Assembly (NCBI GenBank): GCA_004154925.1
Contig: QJNS01000143.1
Span: 62,001-126,000 of the forward strand
Direction of reading: 5' to 3'
DNA length: 64,000 nucleotides
Source: Monosporascus cannonballus
Taxonomy: Eukaryota; Ascomycota; Sordariomycetes; Xylariales
Shown here in pieces: positions 22,321 to 34,100 of this stretch (the first letter of the stretch is position 1; each line of letters starts with the position of its first letter). The notes below the pieces were generated by a model. It was not told the DNA's origin. It ran no database searches and saw only the letters and a program-made list of their open reading frames with translations. The position numbers and the translations under genes were made by a program.

Positions 22321-24061
22321 GATGTTGATCGAGCATGTGGAATACCCGCGAACACCCGGCCGTGAGAGCGGGTGTACCGATGAGGAGGCAGATTACCCAG
22401 GAAAAAGGGGTGGCTCTTGTTGGCCGAACGAATGGAACATTACGAAGGGGTTCATCGCTCGAAGTTATTTGTACGGAAGCAGGGATGGTGCGAGGACAAG
22501 AGATCCACCGCAGACGGGAGACGATACCAACACGCGAACCGGCTTTCTTCCTCGTTTCTTCTTGGTAGACCTGTCTCTACTTGCCATCGACGCCTTTCCG
22601 ATCCAAAGACGACATGATCCAATGGTCCGGCTCCCTGAACTGAGCCAAGGGGCTCGGTTAATACTCCTTCGATGGAATGCTGACTTTATAAACAACCAGA
22701 GATACTATCTCCGTCGTACCTCGGGCCCAAGAAAAGACTAAATTAACAGGGGTGTGTCCGGCGCTAACTTGGATTGAAAATGTGTTCCACAGAAAGCCGA
22801 AATCGAATAAGGTGGTCTGTTATCTACGCCCATTATCTTAACAAGGTATGGATGAGATCTGTTATTGCCGTCCATCCATGTCAGGGTATTCGCTCAATAT
22901 TCATCTTCTCTCTTAACCCAGAAGCAGCCGGAGAAACCTAATCTGCGAACCTGAGTTGTGTTATGCATATGGCAGTTTTTTGATGTCCGGGTTCTAGAGC
23001 ACAAAGAAGAAGCCATGCCAAGAAACCACTCCGAGCTCCTGTCCCAGGATTCTTAACTCGCATGGTTGATATGAATAGGATATGCTCGAAAACGCGGGAG
23101 AACAGCTCCGCCTAATTCGCCAGGCGTGCAATAAAGGAGCGCAATGCCGGAAGGGTAGATAGAGTAGTATTACCACCTATTAAGGGACTTCGATTTTCTC
23201 CCCGTTGCGTTTCAAAGGGGTAGACAGCACAGTCAGATATACACCTGCCCCGAGATGGTTTTATTGCTTCTTGTCGGTAGTTGACAGACGATAAGGGGGG
23301 GAGGCGGGATGGGGATGGAGATTCGCCTTGACTACCCTTGTCCCGGCTAGTCATTTCTCAGGCGCACCTCTGAGGATTGGAGAGGGACAGGGTATATCTG
23401 CCTCCCCATTGATATCCAAGAGCGGGAGGGGCGGGGAGACGGACTTTGAGAGCAGTTAGCGGTAGACGGTTAACGCACAATCGTATCGCCAACATACGTC
23501 GAGCAGCTTTAGCTGATACGGTATATAACTTCTTGAATTTTTGGCGGGATAGTCTCTGAAAAATCGAGACATTCCACTGAAGTCCCCCGCCCCCTTTCTC
23601 TCTCACATACACTCGCATACACCCACCCCGGCGCAGAATTCGCGGGAGGGACAAGTGAGAAATACCGGATATCAATTTAGCAGCAGAAAGGGGGTGTTAC
23701 GCGCCGCAGAGTCCAGACTAAGTACCTATAGTCAGCCGACCTCTTCCTTCCTTTTCCCCGCCTCCGCTAACCAGTGACCAGCCACAACCTTTCATGCAAC
23801 CGCCGTCGAGAGAGAGAAAACAGGGAAAGAAGGGAAGAGAGGGAGAAGGCCCGCATGAACCAGCAAGCAGGCCCCAGCTCCGAAAAAAGGACACTGATCA
23901 CCCCAGTTGATGCTATGCTATGGTATGCCTAAGTTACATTAATTGCCCCTCCCCCTTCCCAACACGTGCCATCACCCACCCCCTGCCCTCCTTCGTATCC
24001 ACATATCCATAGCGCATATCCGTACAGGTACAGTCCGGTAGTAGGTAGTACGGAATCAGAA
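22321..24061. other. Gene-free stretch, 3' flank of alpha-actinin
   Basis: Overlapping frames at 22335-22741 on the plus strand may belong to the same relic as 21858-22320 but carry no motif. From about 22.8 to 24.06 kb there is no coding signal. The region 23780-23850 is purine-rich (GAGAGAGAAAA, AGGGAAAGAAGGG). The end is the 3' flank of the alpha-actinin gene. Confidence 0.4.
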
Positions 24062-26312
24062 TCAGGGACTCGTCGGCCCGTTGGAGCTGCCGGGCTTCTT
24101 CGCCGGGCTTGTGCGCCCGTTCATCATGTCCTTCAGGCTGCCGCCCTCGGGGGGCGATATGAGCCTCTCCATGAAGGCGATGTAGTCGAACTGGGGCTGG
24201 CCGCGGTCCTGCGCCATGTCGGGGCCGTTGTGGGGCGGGATGATCTCGACGAGCTTCTCGATGACCTCATCCGGCACCAGCGAGTGCCGCAGGTCCATCT
24301 CGGTGACGTACGGCTTCCCGTCGGCGACCTCCTGGAACGACTGGAACACCTGCTCGGCCGTGTTCTGGTCTTCGGTGACGTCCACCATGAAGCGGATGAA
24401 CTGCTCGAACGTGACGCAGTCCCCGCCGCTCGACGTCTCGACGAAGTAGTCGTGCATCTCCTCCTCGCTGAATACTAGGCCCAGGGACGCGAGCGCCGCC
24501 GAGAACTCGAGCTCCGAGAGCGAGTTGCTGTCGTTGCGGTCGAAGTGGCGGAACACGGACTCGAATTCCTCGAGCTGAATAGGCGTCAGATTCGTCATGT
24601 CCCGTGCCACCATCTGGTTCTCGAGGAAGGCGAGCTTTTTCTGCACGGAAGACTTGACGAGCCCGAGCTCGTAGGTCAGCTCATCATATGTATAGGTCGT
24701 AAAATCGTTCTCCTCGATGTTTGCTTCTTGGCACTTCTCGTCCACGGCAGCAATCTTCTCGAGATACGCGTCGAGCGGCGGGAGACTGTCGCTTAATCTC
24801 CGCACATGTAGGAGCTGATCTTCTACGTCGCCTTCCAGGCCTGAGATGGCGAGTTGCATTGTATTGAGCGCCAGAGCAAAATCATTGGCCTTATCCGCAA
24901 ACGACTTGCGTAGGGCGTTCTTGATGCTGTGCTAATTATTAGCAACCGTGCCAAGGCCAGGGGCCGGGATATCACGACGTACTCTCGGATGGTCTCGTTG
25001 ATCAGCTGTCCCCGCATCATCTCAGCCTTCGTTAACATAGTCCATTCTTTGTCCATGGTCTCCAAGCTTAATTCCGGTGGCGGCTCATATGCCCTGAGGC
25101 GATACGTGCCAAGCTTAGTCTTGATGTTGCCTAGTAACGTCGCTAACTCGCTCTTCTCAGCCACCCACTCTCTCTTCTTGCCCTTCTTGTACGCTACGAA
25201 CTCTCCGGATTGCTTCTTCGCGTCGGCGTAGGTCCCTTCGAAGGTGGCTTGCTGCCACTGCTCGATCTGTTCCCTAATCCGCTGTAATAACGCCGCCATT
25301 CTCCTCTCATACGCGCTCTGCATCTCCCACGCGCCTTGCATGTTGTTAAAGAACTTCTCCACCCGACGGCCGGCGTTCTCGACCTTCTCCATCTGCGAGA
25401 ACGCGTGAAACCAGTAGGCGATGTACGTCATCAAACTCCTCTCGTCGGGCTTGGCCACGTCGCAAACGTCTTCAACGTCGAGCAGGTCGGGGATGCCGAT
25501 CTCCTTATGCGCGATATCGAAGGCCAGTTGCATGTTGCCTCGGTGGTCCGACTTGTCCAGCGAATCGTAGTCGATGAGATCCGGCCGGTGTATATCTAAT
25601 AGCGCACAGAAAGCGAGGCCGTCGTTCCAGCTGCTACTGAAGTTCCGGACATCCACCTCATCGTAACAAGCGGTCTTGCGTTGACACCATAATAAGAGAC
25701 CTTCCTTGGCTGTCATACCCTCCTCGTTGATGTCGCTGATGGTAAATCTGAGAATGAGCGTCCATATTAGGCCGAGAATGATCCTCCGGTTACCGTCGAC
25801 TACATCTTCCGCGCCGATATTGGTCATCCGGATCCCCCTCGACTTGACGAAGTCGAGAGCCGTGTTGGCATTCTCGAACTTCTGCACTCGTAACTTCGGT
25901 TTCGCCGCATATCGCCCTAAAGATTCCTGGGATAGGCATTCTAGGAGGTGGATGAGAATGACCTTTGGTAGCAAGCAAAAGCTTTAGCCGAATGCCGGAA
26001 GAGGAGGGTTGGGATGAAGGGAAGGGGGTATTATAGTATCTGCTACACATAAGGAGGCAAAAGTAGGGCTAGACATGGACTTACACCGTCACTTAAATCC
26101 TTAACAAGGTCTTTGACCATCAATTTCCTTTGCGCAATTTTGGTATTAAGCCTAGTTAGGGATTCCAGCGAAGTTAGTGCCCATGGCCAAGAAACAATGC
26201 TTTGGTGAACCTAGCCAGGTACAACACAACATAGATGGCGAGGCGCATAGCGATCGTCAACTAACCATTTTGTGAAAGTCTTTTCCTGAACATTGATCCA
26301 TTCGTCGTCCAT
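24062..26312 (-). CDS. Alpha-actinin (F-actin cross-linker)
   Basis: Four exons, 26312-26266, 26151-26085, 25962-24983 and 24926-24062, give 652 residues, the usual fungal size. Exon 1 gives MDDEWINVQEKTFTKW and exon 2 LNTK...VKDLVKDLSDG; exon 3 starts VILIHLLECLSQESLGRYA. Two calponin-homology domains fill about residues 1-230 (KFENANTALDF; WCQRKTA and DGLAFCALLDIHRPDLIDYD). Spectrin-like helices follow (about 240-490), then C-terminal EF-hands with a canonical loop DRNDSNSLSELE at 494-505. Introns are 114, 122 and 56 nt (ctaactag, gtaagt, gtacgt signals). It bundles actin at the cytokinetic ring and at hyphal tips. The last junction uses the CACAG acceptor, giving IRDIKNALRKSF, because the nearer TTAG would break the frame. 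The homologue in Aspergillus is acnA and in fission yeast ain1. Confidence 0.93.
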
Positions 26313-27316
26313 CTTGACGAGGCTAGAGCCCGGCCGCTCACGAGCAGTCTCGGAGAAGCCGGCAAGACCGTTCGGATTTAGGGGTTGTCTCTAGGGACGA
26401 CTTCGCCTTCGACAAAGACCATGCAGGGAATCACACCTCGTCGGAGAGCGGCCTGGGCTTGTGGTTGATCTCTGAATCGGATGGCGGGAAGCATGCAAGT
26501 CTGGTCGCGACCGGATGATTGAACCGTTGCGCGTCCTCATCCAATCTCGGCGGTGTGGGAGAGGCGGAGACGGCTTGGTGGTGCAGCTAAACGGACGTCT
26601 GGTCGGGGATCGCGCTCTCCACACGGCGAAGGGGTTGTGCGGGTTGCTGGAGATGACGCAGTAGGTACTGCACGGCGTGGATACACTTGTTCTATCTAGG
26701 TAGCTGCTGCTGGTATTTCATAATAATGAGGGCTCCGTTCCCTCGATATACCGACGTTGCCGACGGTGTATTCCAGCTGGCGTGGATTGTTGGATTAAGT
26801 TACTCAGTAATTGGGCTGCAAGTTGGAGATGACCCGACCAATGTATATCCCAGTATCTGGATTTAGAGTGGCACTACTACTGCCGCTCTGTGCAACGGCG
26901 GGGGGGGCTGGTTGCCCGGGGGATTGGCGCTCGAAGCTGCCCGATTCGCGACTAGTGCCTGTGCTATCATCCAGGCGGGAACCACTAAGTCAATTCCCCT
27001 ATTTTGTCCACCCACCCACCTTCATCCCAGTTCCCGGAGAGGGGTCCAGTGAGGGAACGGTGGGCGCCAGGCTTGATTGACCCTTGGGTCCTTCCCCTCT
27101 CCTATCAATACCGCGACGCGTGGGAGAATCGTGCTGATTCTAGGCGACTTGCAGATCAAGTGGGTCGCAATAGTGCGTACATACATAGAAGATGAGGCAC
27201 CACCCGCCTTTCAGGGAAGATCCAACTCTTGGCTGCTCCCCGGCTGGCCCTCCCGAGAATCTTCCGTCTCAGGGCCACAAGGTCAAAAATAAAGCCCGAC
27301 CGTCCACATAACGCAA
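26313..27316. other. Upstream region of alpha-actinin; no gene seen
   Basis: Holds the alpha-actinin promoter and leader (minus strand). Frames of 60-90 codons overlap on both strands without known motifs. The last stretch is the 5' flank of the tRNA-Met gene. Confidence 0.45.
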
Positions 27317-27435
27317 GTCTTCGTGGCTCAGTTGGTTAGAGCGCCGGTCTCATATTCCTCGAAGGAATTCTAAATATGATCCAACCTTCAGGTCCGGATA
27401 TCCGGAGATCGTGAGTTCGATCCTCACCGAGGACA
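27317..27435 (+). tRNA. tRNA-Met (CAU), elongator type, with a 45-nt intron
   Basis: The two exons, 27317-27354 and 27400-27435, fold as a full cloverleaf. The acceptor GTCTTCG pairs with CGAGGAC (one G-U). The D arm is GCTC...GAGC. The anticodon stem CCGGT/TCCGG has the T31-T39 mismatch also present in yeast elongator tRNA-Met. The loop CTCATA-A holds anticodon CAU at 27351-27353. The T arm is GTGAG-TTCGATC-CTCAC with discriminator A. The intron sits at the canonical position after base 37 and contains AATATGA, which can pair with TCATATT around the anticodon, as in other pre-tRNAs. A T-run follows directly. Elongator rather than initiator is inferred from the intron and the stem sequence. 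Confidence 0.9.
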
Positions 27436-27439
27436 GCTC

Positions 27440-27444
27440 TTTTT
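27440..27444 (+). terminator. RNA polymerase III terminator of tRNA-Met
   Basis: Five T residues begin five bases after the tRNA 3' end, the usual Pol III stop signal. Confidence 0.8.
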
Positions 27445-28193
27445 CTTTCCCTGCCTTCCAATGCATCATTATCATCATCATTGGGGTTGGTTTTTTCCTT
27501 TAGGCTCATGTGTCTCTGGAGCCTTCTGAACATGGCACCAGCGTTGGTCTCCTATATGAAGCACTCCTGGAGTGATATCTAAGGTCCGCGAGTGCCTTCT
27601 CTTCCAAAGGGGTGAGTCTGGCCTAGGACGGAATCCTGGGGGTGAATAAACCGTTTTGGGTCTTTCGTTTTTCGTAGAAAACAGATTATCATCGCTTTTT
27701 CGAATAGGCTTCTATGCTCCATCTGAAGCGGCCATCGCTGAGGGCCCATGCGTCCCAGCGTTCTCTTTTACTGTGTCGCAACTTAGATCATAGGGGTGAA
27801 TTGGATATCTTCTTCGGTGCCTTTCGTTTTCCCTATGTAGTAGAGTCATCAAATATTGGAGTTGCCGGAAACTGCCGCGTTCAACATCATGGAATCGTTG
27901 ACCCGGATCCCCTGAAGCGTTGGTGACCAGTTCCGAAAACATCCTCGGAGACAAACAGTAGTGAGCATCGCAAGATCATCGTTAGGAGTCGACACTATAC
28001 AGTGGCCATGTACCTCGACTGAATATCAAGCCCTAACCAATCGCTGCTGACAACCTAACAAACCCCCAGCGCCAATGCAAATGCCCCCTTGCATATATAT
28101 ATATACGTGTCTGTCTATATGGGGTAAAAGTTAAATGCCCAGCACAGATGACCCCTCCCGATAGCGTTCCCCACGAGCGACTGATCCTCCATT
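27445..28193. other. Gene-free stretch, 3' flank of the VPS9 gene
   Basis: No recognised coding content. A (TA)n tract lies at about 28096-28107. Right-hand sequence is the 3' flank of the minus-strand VPS9 gene. Confidence 0.45.
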
Positions 28194-30469
28194 TTATTCT
28201 TTGAACGCATCCATATCTCTCAACGCTGTCGCGAGACGCCTATAGTCCCGTAGCAGCTCCATGACCTCACTAAGCCTCAGGTCCGACGGATTTTGCAGCT
28301 CCATGAACCTCTTGTTTGGCGGCTTGATCTTCGGGACGTCTTTGGGTGGCAGCACCGCCGCAATGTCCGGGAAGGCCTGTGATCGGATGAGTGACAGCTA
28401 GTAACAGTTGAGTTGAAGACAGAACTTACCTTGCTCAGGTCGCCGCCGTCTACCGGCTTGTCGTCCGCATCCTTTGTGGGTGTCTGGGGAGCCGGACGCC
28501 CGAATCCGCGCATCATACTCATGCCGGAAAACCGGTTCATCGGGTTCAGCGAATTCCCGAGGCTCCGCATCGACTCCACCAATGGTGCATTAGCCGAAGG
28601 GGATGTCGAGGCAGCAGCAGGAGATGAACTTGTCTCTTTGTTGTCTTCGGCGAAGAGAACCCTCTTGCTGCTGCCTGCACTCCGGGCGCTTCTCGTGCTA
28701 TCAGTACTGTGGTCTCTGGCAGTTTTCTTCCCACCAACGAGAGACAGCACTCTGTCTTCCACTGTTGGCCCGGGCCGCTCGGCTGCTTCGCTTCCCAGGG
28801 TGGGAACCCGATTATCAATAGAACCGTCTTCGTCCGGGGGCGGAGTTCCAATGAGCTTTCGAGCATCATCCAGTGTCCGAGGGACGACTAAGGCTTTCCC
28901 TTCTGCCGTAGTATCTCGGAGCTTGCCCAGTAAGAATTTGTAGCTGTCCCCTAGACTGGCGCCGATGTTCTTGAACCCCTGATCCGCAGTGTTGAAAAGA
29001 GAGTCACTAGCGTTTCCAATAGCCTGAGCTGGAGTGTTAATGAGATCACTAAATCTGCGCCTTTGGGAAGCTCCTCCCGGCATGGGCTGCAAGCCTGCTG
29101 CATTTTCGGTTGTCGTGGTAGCCGGACTAGATGTGGCCGCGGAAAGAGATGCCGTGTATGCTGGGGGAAAGGTCCCCGCCCTCGGCGCTGCGGACTCGCT
29201 CTCGAGTTTGGGCTGCCCAGATTGTGCCTCGTTAGAGCGGAGGCTCGCGAGGTCTACCGTATCCAAGAATGTAATGGCAGCCTCCAGGTTCGTCAGGCAG
29301 TAGGCGGCCTCTCCCTCCATCTTCTCCTCCCAGCGGAATCGTCGGATGAAATTTGCGTCACTAATGACATTGAGCTTCTCGGGGGGCATAGTGATCAGCG
29401 TGTATATGAGCATGGGCATGATCTCATCAGCCGAGGAAGACGGATGGAAGTGGGATAGAGTGTCGACAATGCTCTTGTGGCAAGCCTTCAGGTAGTTGAG
29501 CTTGCCGAGCGGGTATCTCTTCTCGTTCATTATTACCAAGTCTTTCCGTGCCTGGGCAAGATATTCCCGGATTTCCTCGTTCTTTTTGCCAAGTGCGTCC
29601 GGATCGTCACTCGGAAGTTCTCCAAGATCGACTCCCAAGTCCGCGGGTCCGATGCCTACAAGACCAAGGGCGGCTGTCTTGGACCTCAATCTGTCGTCCT
29701 GTGCCTCGTCCTGGGTGCTCCTATGACGGTATATCCTATCGTAGATACCTTCACACAGGCGTCGTTCGACTGCTTCTTCTAAGGTGATCTTCTTCTGTTC
29801 CAGTGCTTTCCTAGCCCGTTTTCTATCTGCGAATTCTTCAGCAGTAAGCATTTGCTGCTCTGACTCCTTGGTGGACGCTCCTTTCGATTTCTCTTTGTTC
29901 CCGAGGGATGCGGCTTTCGCCCTCAACAGGCTGGCGGCAGAAGAAGTCCGGGAGGCGGCAGGAAGGCCGGGCGCGGACGAAGCAGCTCGGCTTTGCCGGG
30001 TAGCTAAGTTGGAGATGTGTGTCTGGACATGTGAAGCGGCAGTGTGGTAGAAGTCTTGGAACAGCTTGGATAGATTGTCAATGTCTGGGGGTTTGGAATG
30101 GACTTTGGCAGACAGCGAGTCTATGAAGCTGGAACAGGCCGATGTTAGTCAACAGCTCATACCCAATCTTGGAGACGACAAGAACACAACTCACTTGTCA
30201 ATCAAGCTTATCAACTCAATCGGGATCTCGTCCATATCGACAGAGGCTCGAGGGAGTTCCATGGGTTCTTCACTTGACTCAGATACGAACGTAGAGCTGG
30301 TCTCTTCTATCGTGATATCGGGGACGGTTCCATCTTGGAAAGTGCTGGCCCGCTGAGGACGCTTCAACGGATCATTAGACTCTGATATCTGATGCCTCGG
30401 GAAGGACTTCGTATGCCTAAGCGAGCCGGGTCGTGACTCGGCCCCTTTGGTTGGGGTAACGGGCGTCAT
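28194..30469 (-). CDS. VPS9-domain protein (predicted Rab5-family guanine nucleotide exchange factor)
   Basis: Three exons, 30469-30195, 30128-28430 and 28376-28194, encode 718 residues. Residues 1-160 are Ser/Thr/Pro-rich. The VPS9 catalytic region spans roughly 200-390, with ERRLCEGIYDRIYRH, YLKACHKSIVDTL, the signature DEIMPMLIYTLI (326-337) and GEAAYCLTNLEAAITFL (364-380). A long disordered Ser/Ala-rich tail follows, and the last exon ends in ELLRDYRRLATALRDMDAF, which looks helical. VPS9 domains activate Rab5/Ypt51-class GTPases on endosomes; fungal relatives include Vps9 and Muk1. Introns are 66 nt (gtgagt...cag, CTAAC branch-like site) and 53 nt (gtaagt...cag), and frames join cleanly. 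No CUE ubiquitin-binding domain is evident, so it is more Muk1-like than Vps9-like by inference. Confidence 0.88.
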
Positions 30470-31067
30470 TAGGACACTAGTAACCCTGGCGACGATACCA
30501 ATGATTAGCTTTTAGCTGGACGAGGTGGAGAAGGAGGACGGTAGTCGGTACAGACGTCGAGCGGCTTCGGTAGTGGTAGGTAACGTAATATAGGCTCAAT
30601 ATAGGCTCGACTAGACAGGTATTTCAAAGATTCAGCTAATTCAGTATTCTCTACACTTACACCTGTTATATTGGACCTCAGATATGGGCGAAGGAGCCTG
30701 GTGTGTTGAACAGTTAAAGTCATTTGTCAAAGTGACATGGCTTGCTTGAACATCGTTGGTCCGATTTGCTCCGATCAATTATGCTCTCTCTATCTGGGCA
30801 CGCGGGACACACAGTAAGGCGTATGGATAGTTGGCAAGCAGTGTTAGGTGTTCAGAAGCTGTTTGATGTTTCGGAAATGTTGGGTAAGCTCCAGCCAGCC
30901 ATTGTTGCGTTATGCGTTATGCGATATGCGATCGTGGGACGGCCGTCCCATGCGTTATCTGATTAGTGGAGTTGATAAACGTCTTATACCGATTACCTAG
31001 CTCGGAGTTGCCTCATCGCGATCAGGACCCCCATTTTGGAGGTTGTGGCTGCGCCTGCGGCGCAGCA
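30470..31067. other. Upstream region of the VPS9 gene, border of the AT-rich block
   Basis: No gene is supported. The sequence is ordinary in composition up to about 31.1 kb. At 31043-31078 there is a strong imperfect hairpin: TGTGGCT...AGCCACA outside GCTGCGCC/GGCGCAGC. This lies immediately left of the repeat shared with 41986-42019. Confidence 0.5.
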
Positions 31068-31101
31068 GCCGTAGCCACAGCTATAGCTTTTGATCAAGAA
31101 G
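31068..31101 (+). repeat. 34-bp repeat, copy 1 (left edge of the AT-rich block)
   Basis: Starts GCCGTAGCCACAGCTATAG and ends AAGAAG. It recurs in the same orientation at 41986-42019 with only two differences, both G here and A there. The pair brackets the 31.2-41.8 kb AT-rich block, as terminal or flanking repeats of an inserted element would. Confidence 0.7.
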
Positions 31102-34100
31102 TATCTGTCAGGGGTCCAATGTATCAGTTAAACTCCTTTAAGAATAATACCCACAAAAACAACAAAACCTCCAAAATAAGGCCTAATAACAAGTTATAAT
31201 TTTTTCGTTCTATTTAATACGTTCCCATATAAATTCAAAAAAATTATTAATATTAATTTTGGCAATATATATTAAATACGAAAATTTTAATATTTTAACT
31301 TATATAATTTAATATAAAATTAAAATTTTTATGTTTTAATATAATAATAATTTTAATTAATACGAATTAAAAATTATTATAATAAAAAATAACCTAAAAT
31401 TTTAATTAATATATATTATAATTTTTTTAATTTTTTTACATTAATATAATAATAATATAATTTGTTAAATTAAAATAAGAATATATAAAACTTAAAATTA
31501 TTTAAAATAAATTTCGAAATATAAATTTTTTAAATTAATTAAATATAAATAATATATTTGAAAATTTAAGATAAATATTTTAAACGTATAAATATTTAAT
31601 TTTTCAAAATAAAATATATATTTTTATTTAATATTTTTATTAATTTTTTGCCAATATAAACATAATTAACTTATATATTAATATTATATATACGGCCGAT
31701 AAATTTATAAACATTTTACGTTATCGGTTTATTCGTTTTATATTAGGTATTATATTTAATAAATAAAGCCATATTTTACGAAAAAAATAAATCGATATAA
31801 TATATAATTTGGTTTTCGAAAAATTTAATATTTTTTTATTATTAAAATAAATTTTAATTTTTTAATTATTTAAATCTTTTTATTAAAAATTAATTTAATT
31901 AGTATTTAAATTATATTATTAATTAAACTAATAAAAAACAATAAATTTTTATATTAATAATTTTATATTTTATTTTTATTTTAAAATTCCGAATATAAAA
32001 AATTTAATTTCAAAATATTTAATTATATAATTATTAAATAATATAACTATATTATTTTTAATTTTCAATAAATATCGAATAATTAATTTTAAATTATTAT
32101 ATTAATTTTTATTTTTAAATAATAATATAATTTAATTATTATTAATAAAATATATTTATTATAAAATAAAATAATTTTTAATTTAAATATATTAATATTT
32201 ATAATTTATATTTTATTTTCCTTATTTATATATATTAATTTATATATAATTTAATTATTAATAATATTATAAAAATTACGAAATATAACGGTTTTCGCTA
32301 AATTAACGGCTTAATTAAATATAATTATAAAATAAAAATATAATGTTTTAATATTAATTATTCCGAAATCAATATTATTATTTTTTTTATATTTAAAAAT
32401 TAATATTTAAATTAAAAATATTTAAATTTCTTAAAAATTACTATATTTAAATTATTAAATAATATTTTTTTAAATTAATTTAATAATTTATGTTTTATTA
32501 TTAAAATTATTATTTATATTAATAATAAATTGAAAATTATAATAAACGGGGGTTATTTATTAAAAATTATAAAAGAATTATTAAATTTTATAATTTTAAA
32601 ATATTTTATAAAAATTATATATATATATATAATAATTTAAAATAATAAAATAATTTAATTTATATTATCGTATTTATTATTAATTTTTAATTAAGTATAA
32701 ATATTTTAAATATTAATTAAATAATATAATAAAATATATTATAAAATTATTCGATAAAAAATTTATAATAATAATTTAATTGAAGAATTCGTAATTATAA
32801 ATAATTAAACATAATTAAATATAAATAATATATATTTTTTATATTTTATTAAACGTTTAATAAATATAAAATTAAATTATTTATTTTTTAAAAAATAAAA
32901 ATAATAAAAATAATTTAAGCCCGGTAAATTAACAATTATATTATTTATAAAAATATAAAAATTATAATAAAAAACGATATAACGGATTGGAATAATAATA
33001 AAAATAATACGTAATTTATTATAAATAATTTCGATTAAAATAAAAATAATTATCGAATTTTAATTTTAATTTTTGGCCGGCCAAAATATTACTTGTAAAT
33101 TTCCGAAATAAAATAATTTTAATTTACGGTACGGGATAAAAATAAAGTTTTAATAATATACGTTATTTAACAATAAATATATAAATAAAACGATTTTAAC
33201 ATATTTTAAAAAAACCGAAATTATTATATTAGAAAAGATTGTAATAATTTATTTCCGGTTAAATTTTATTATAATATATATATATATTTAATTTTTTTAC
33301 ATATTTAAACCTTTAAATTTAAAAATATTTACATAAAAATAATTAAAAATTAATTTAATAAAAGTAATTACTTAAAAATAATAAAATTCTAATATAAACG
33401 ATAAACGAACGAATTATTTTTTATGCGGTTATTTTCGTTTAATAATAAAAAAGTAAAATAAATATTTATATTTTATTAAATTTAAATAATTCTTATTTAA
33501 TAAATTCCCAAATAAATTAAAAGAAATTATAAATTTATATTTAAATTAAAATATAATTAAATTAATTAAAGCAGTTCTTGATTTTAATAAATAATAATAT
33601 TAAAATATTTTAAACAACCGTTTATTTTTTATATTATATTTAATATATATAAAAGCTATATTTTCGATTTTACAAAAAATATAAATAATTTTTTACAAAC
33701 GGCAAAATTCGCTTAATCGGAAATAACGGTATTATATTTTTATACCGTAAATCGATTTATATAAATTACGGATTATTATTATATTATAAATTTAATAAAT
33801 ATTTAAAAAATTATAAAATTATTTTAAATTACGCCTTATTCTAATTTAAACATATTATATACGGTTGTTCGGTTTAAATTAATAATTAGCGATTTAACGA
33901 TAATCTCTATAATTTAAATATTAAATCGACATATAATTTATATATTTTCGTAATTTAAAATAGCAATATCCGTTATAATAATACTTATATTTATTTACGT
34001 AATTCGTAACGTATTAAATAATTTTAATTAAAACTTAATTTTATTGTTTTATTTATAACGTTAACGTAAAATTTATTATTTTTTAAATATTTTTTAACTT

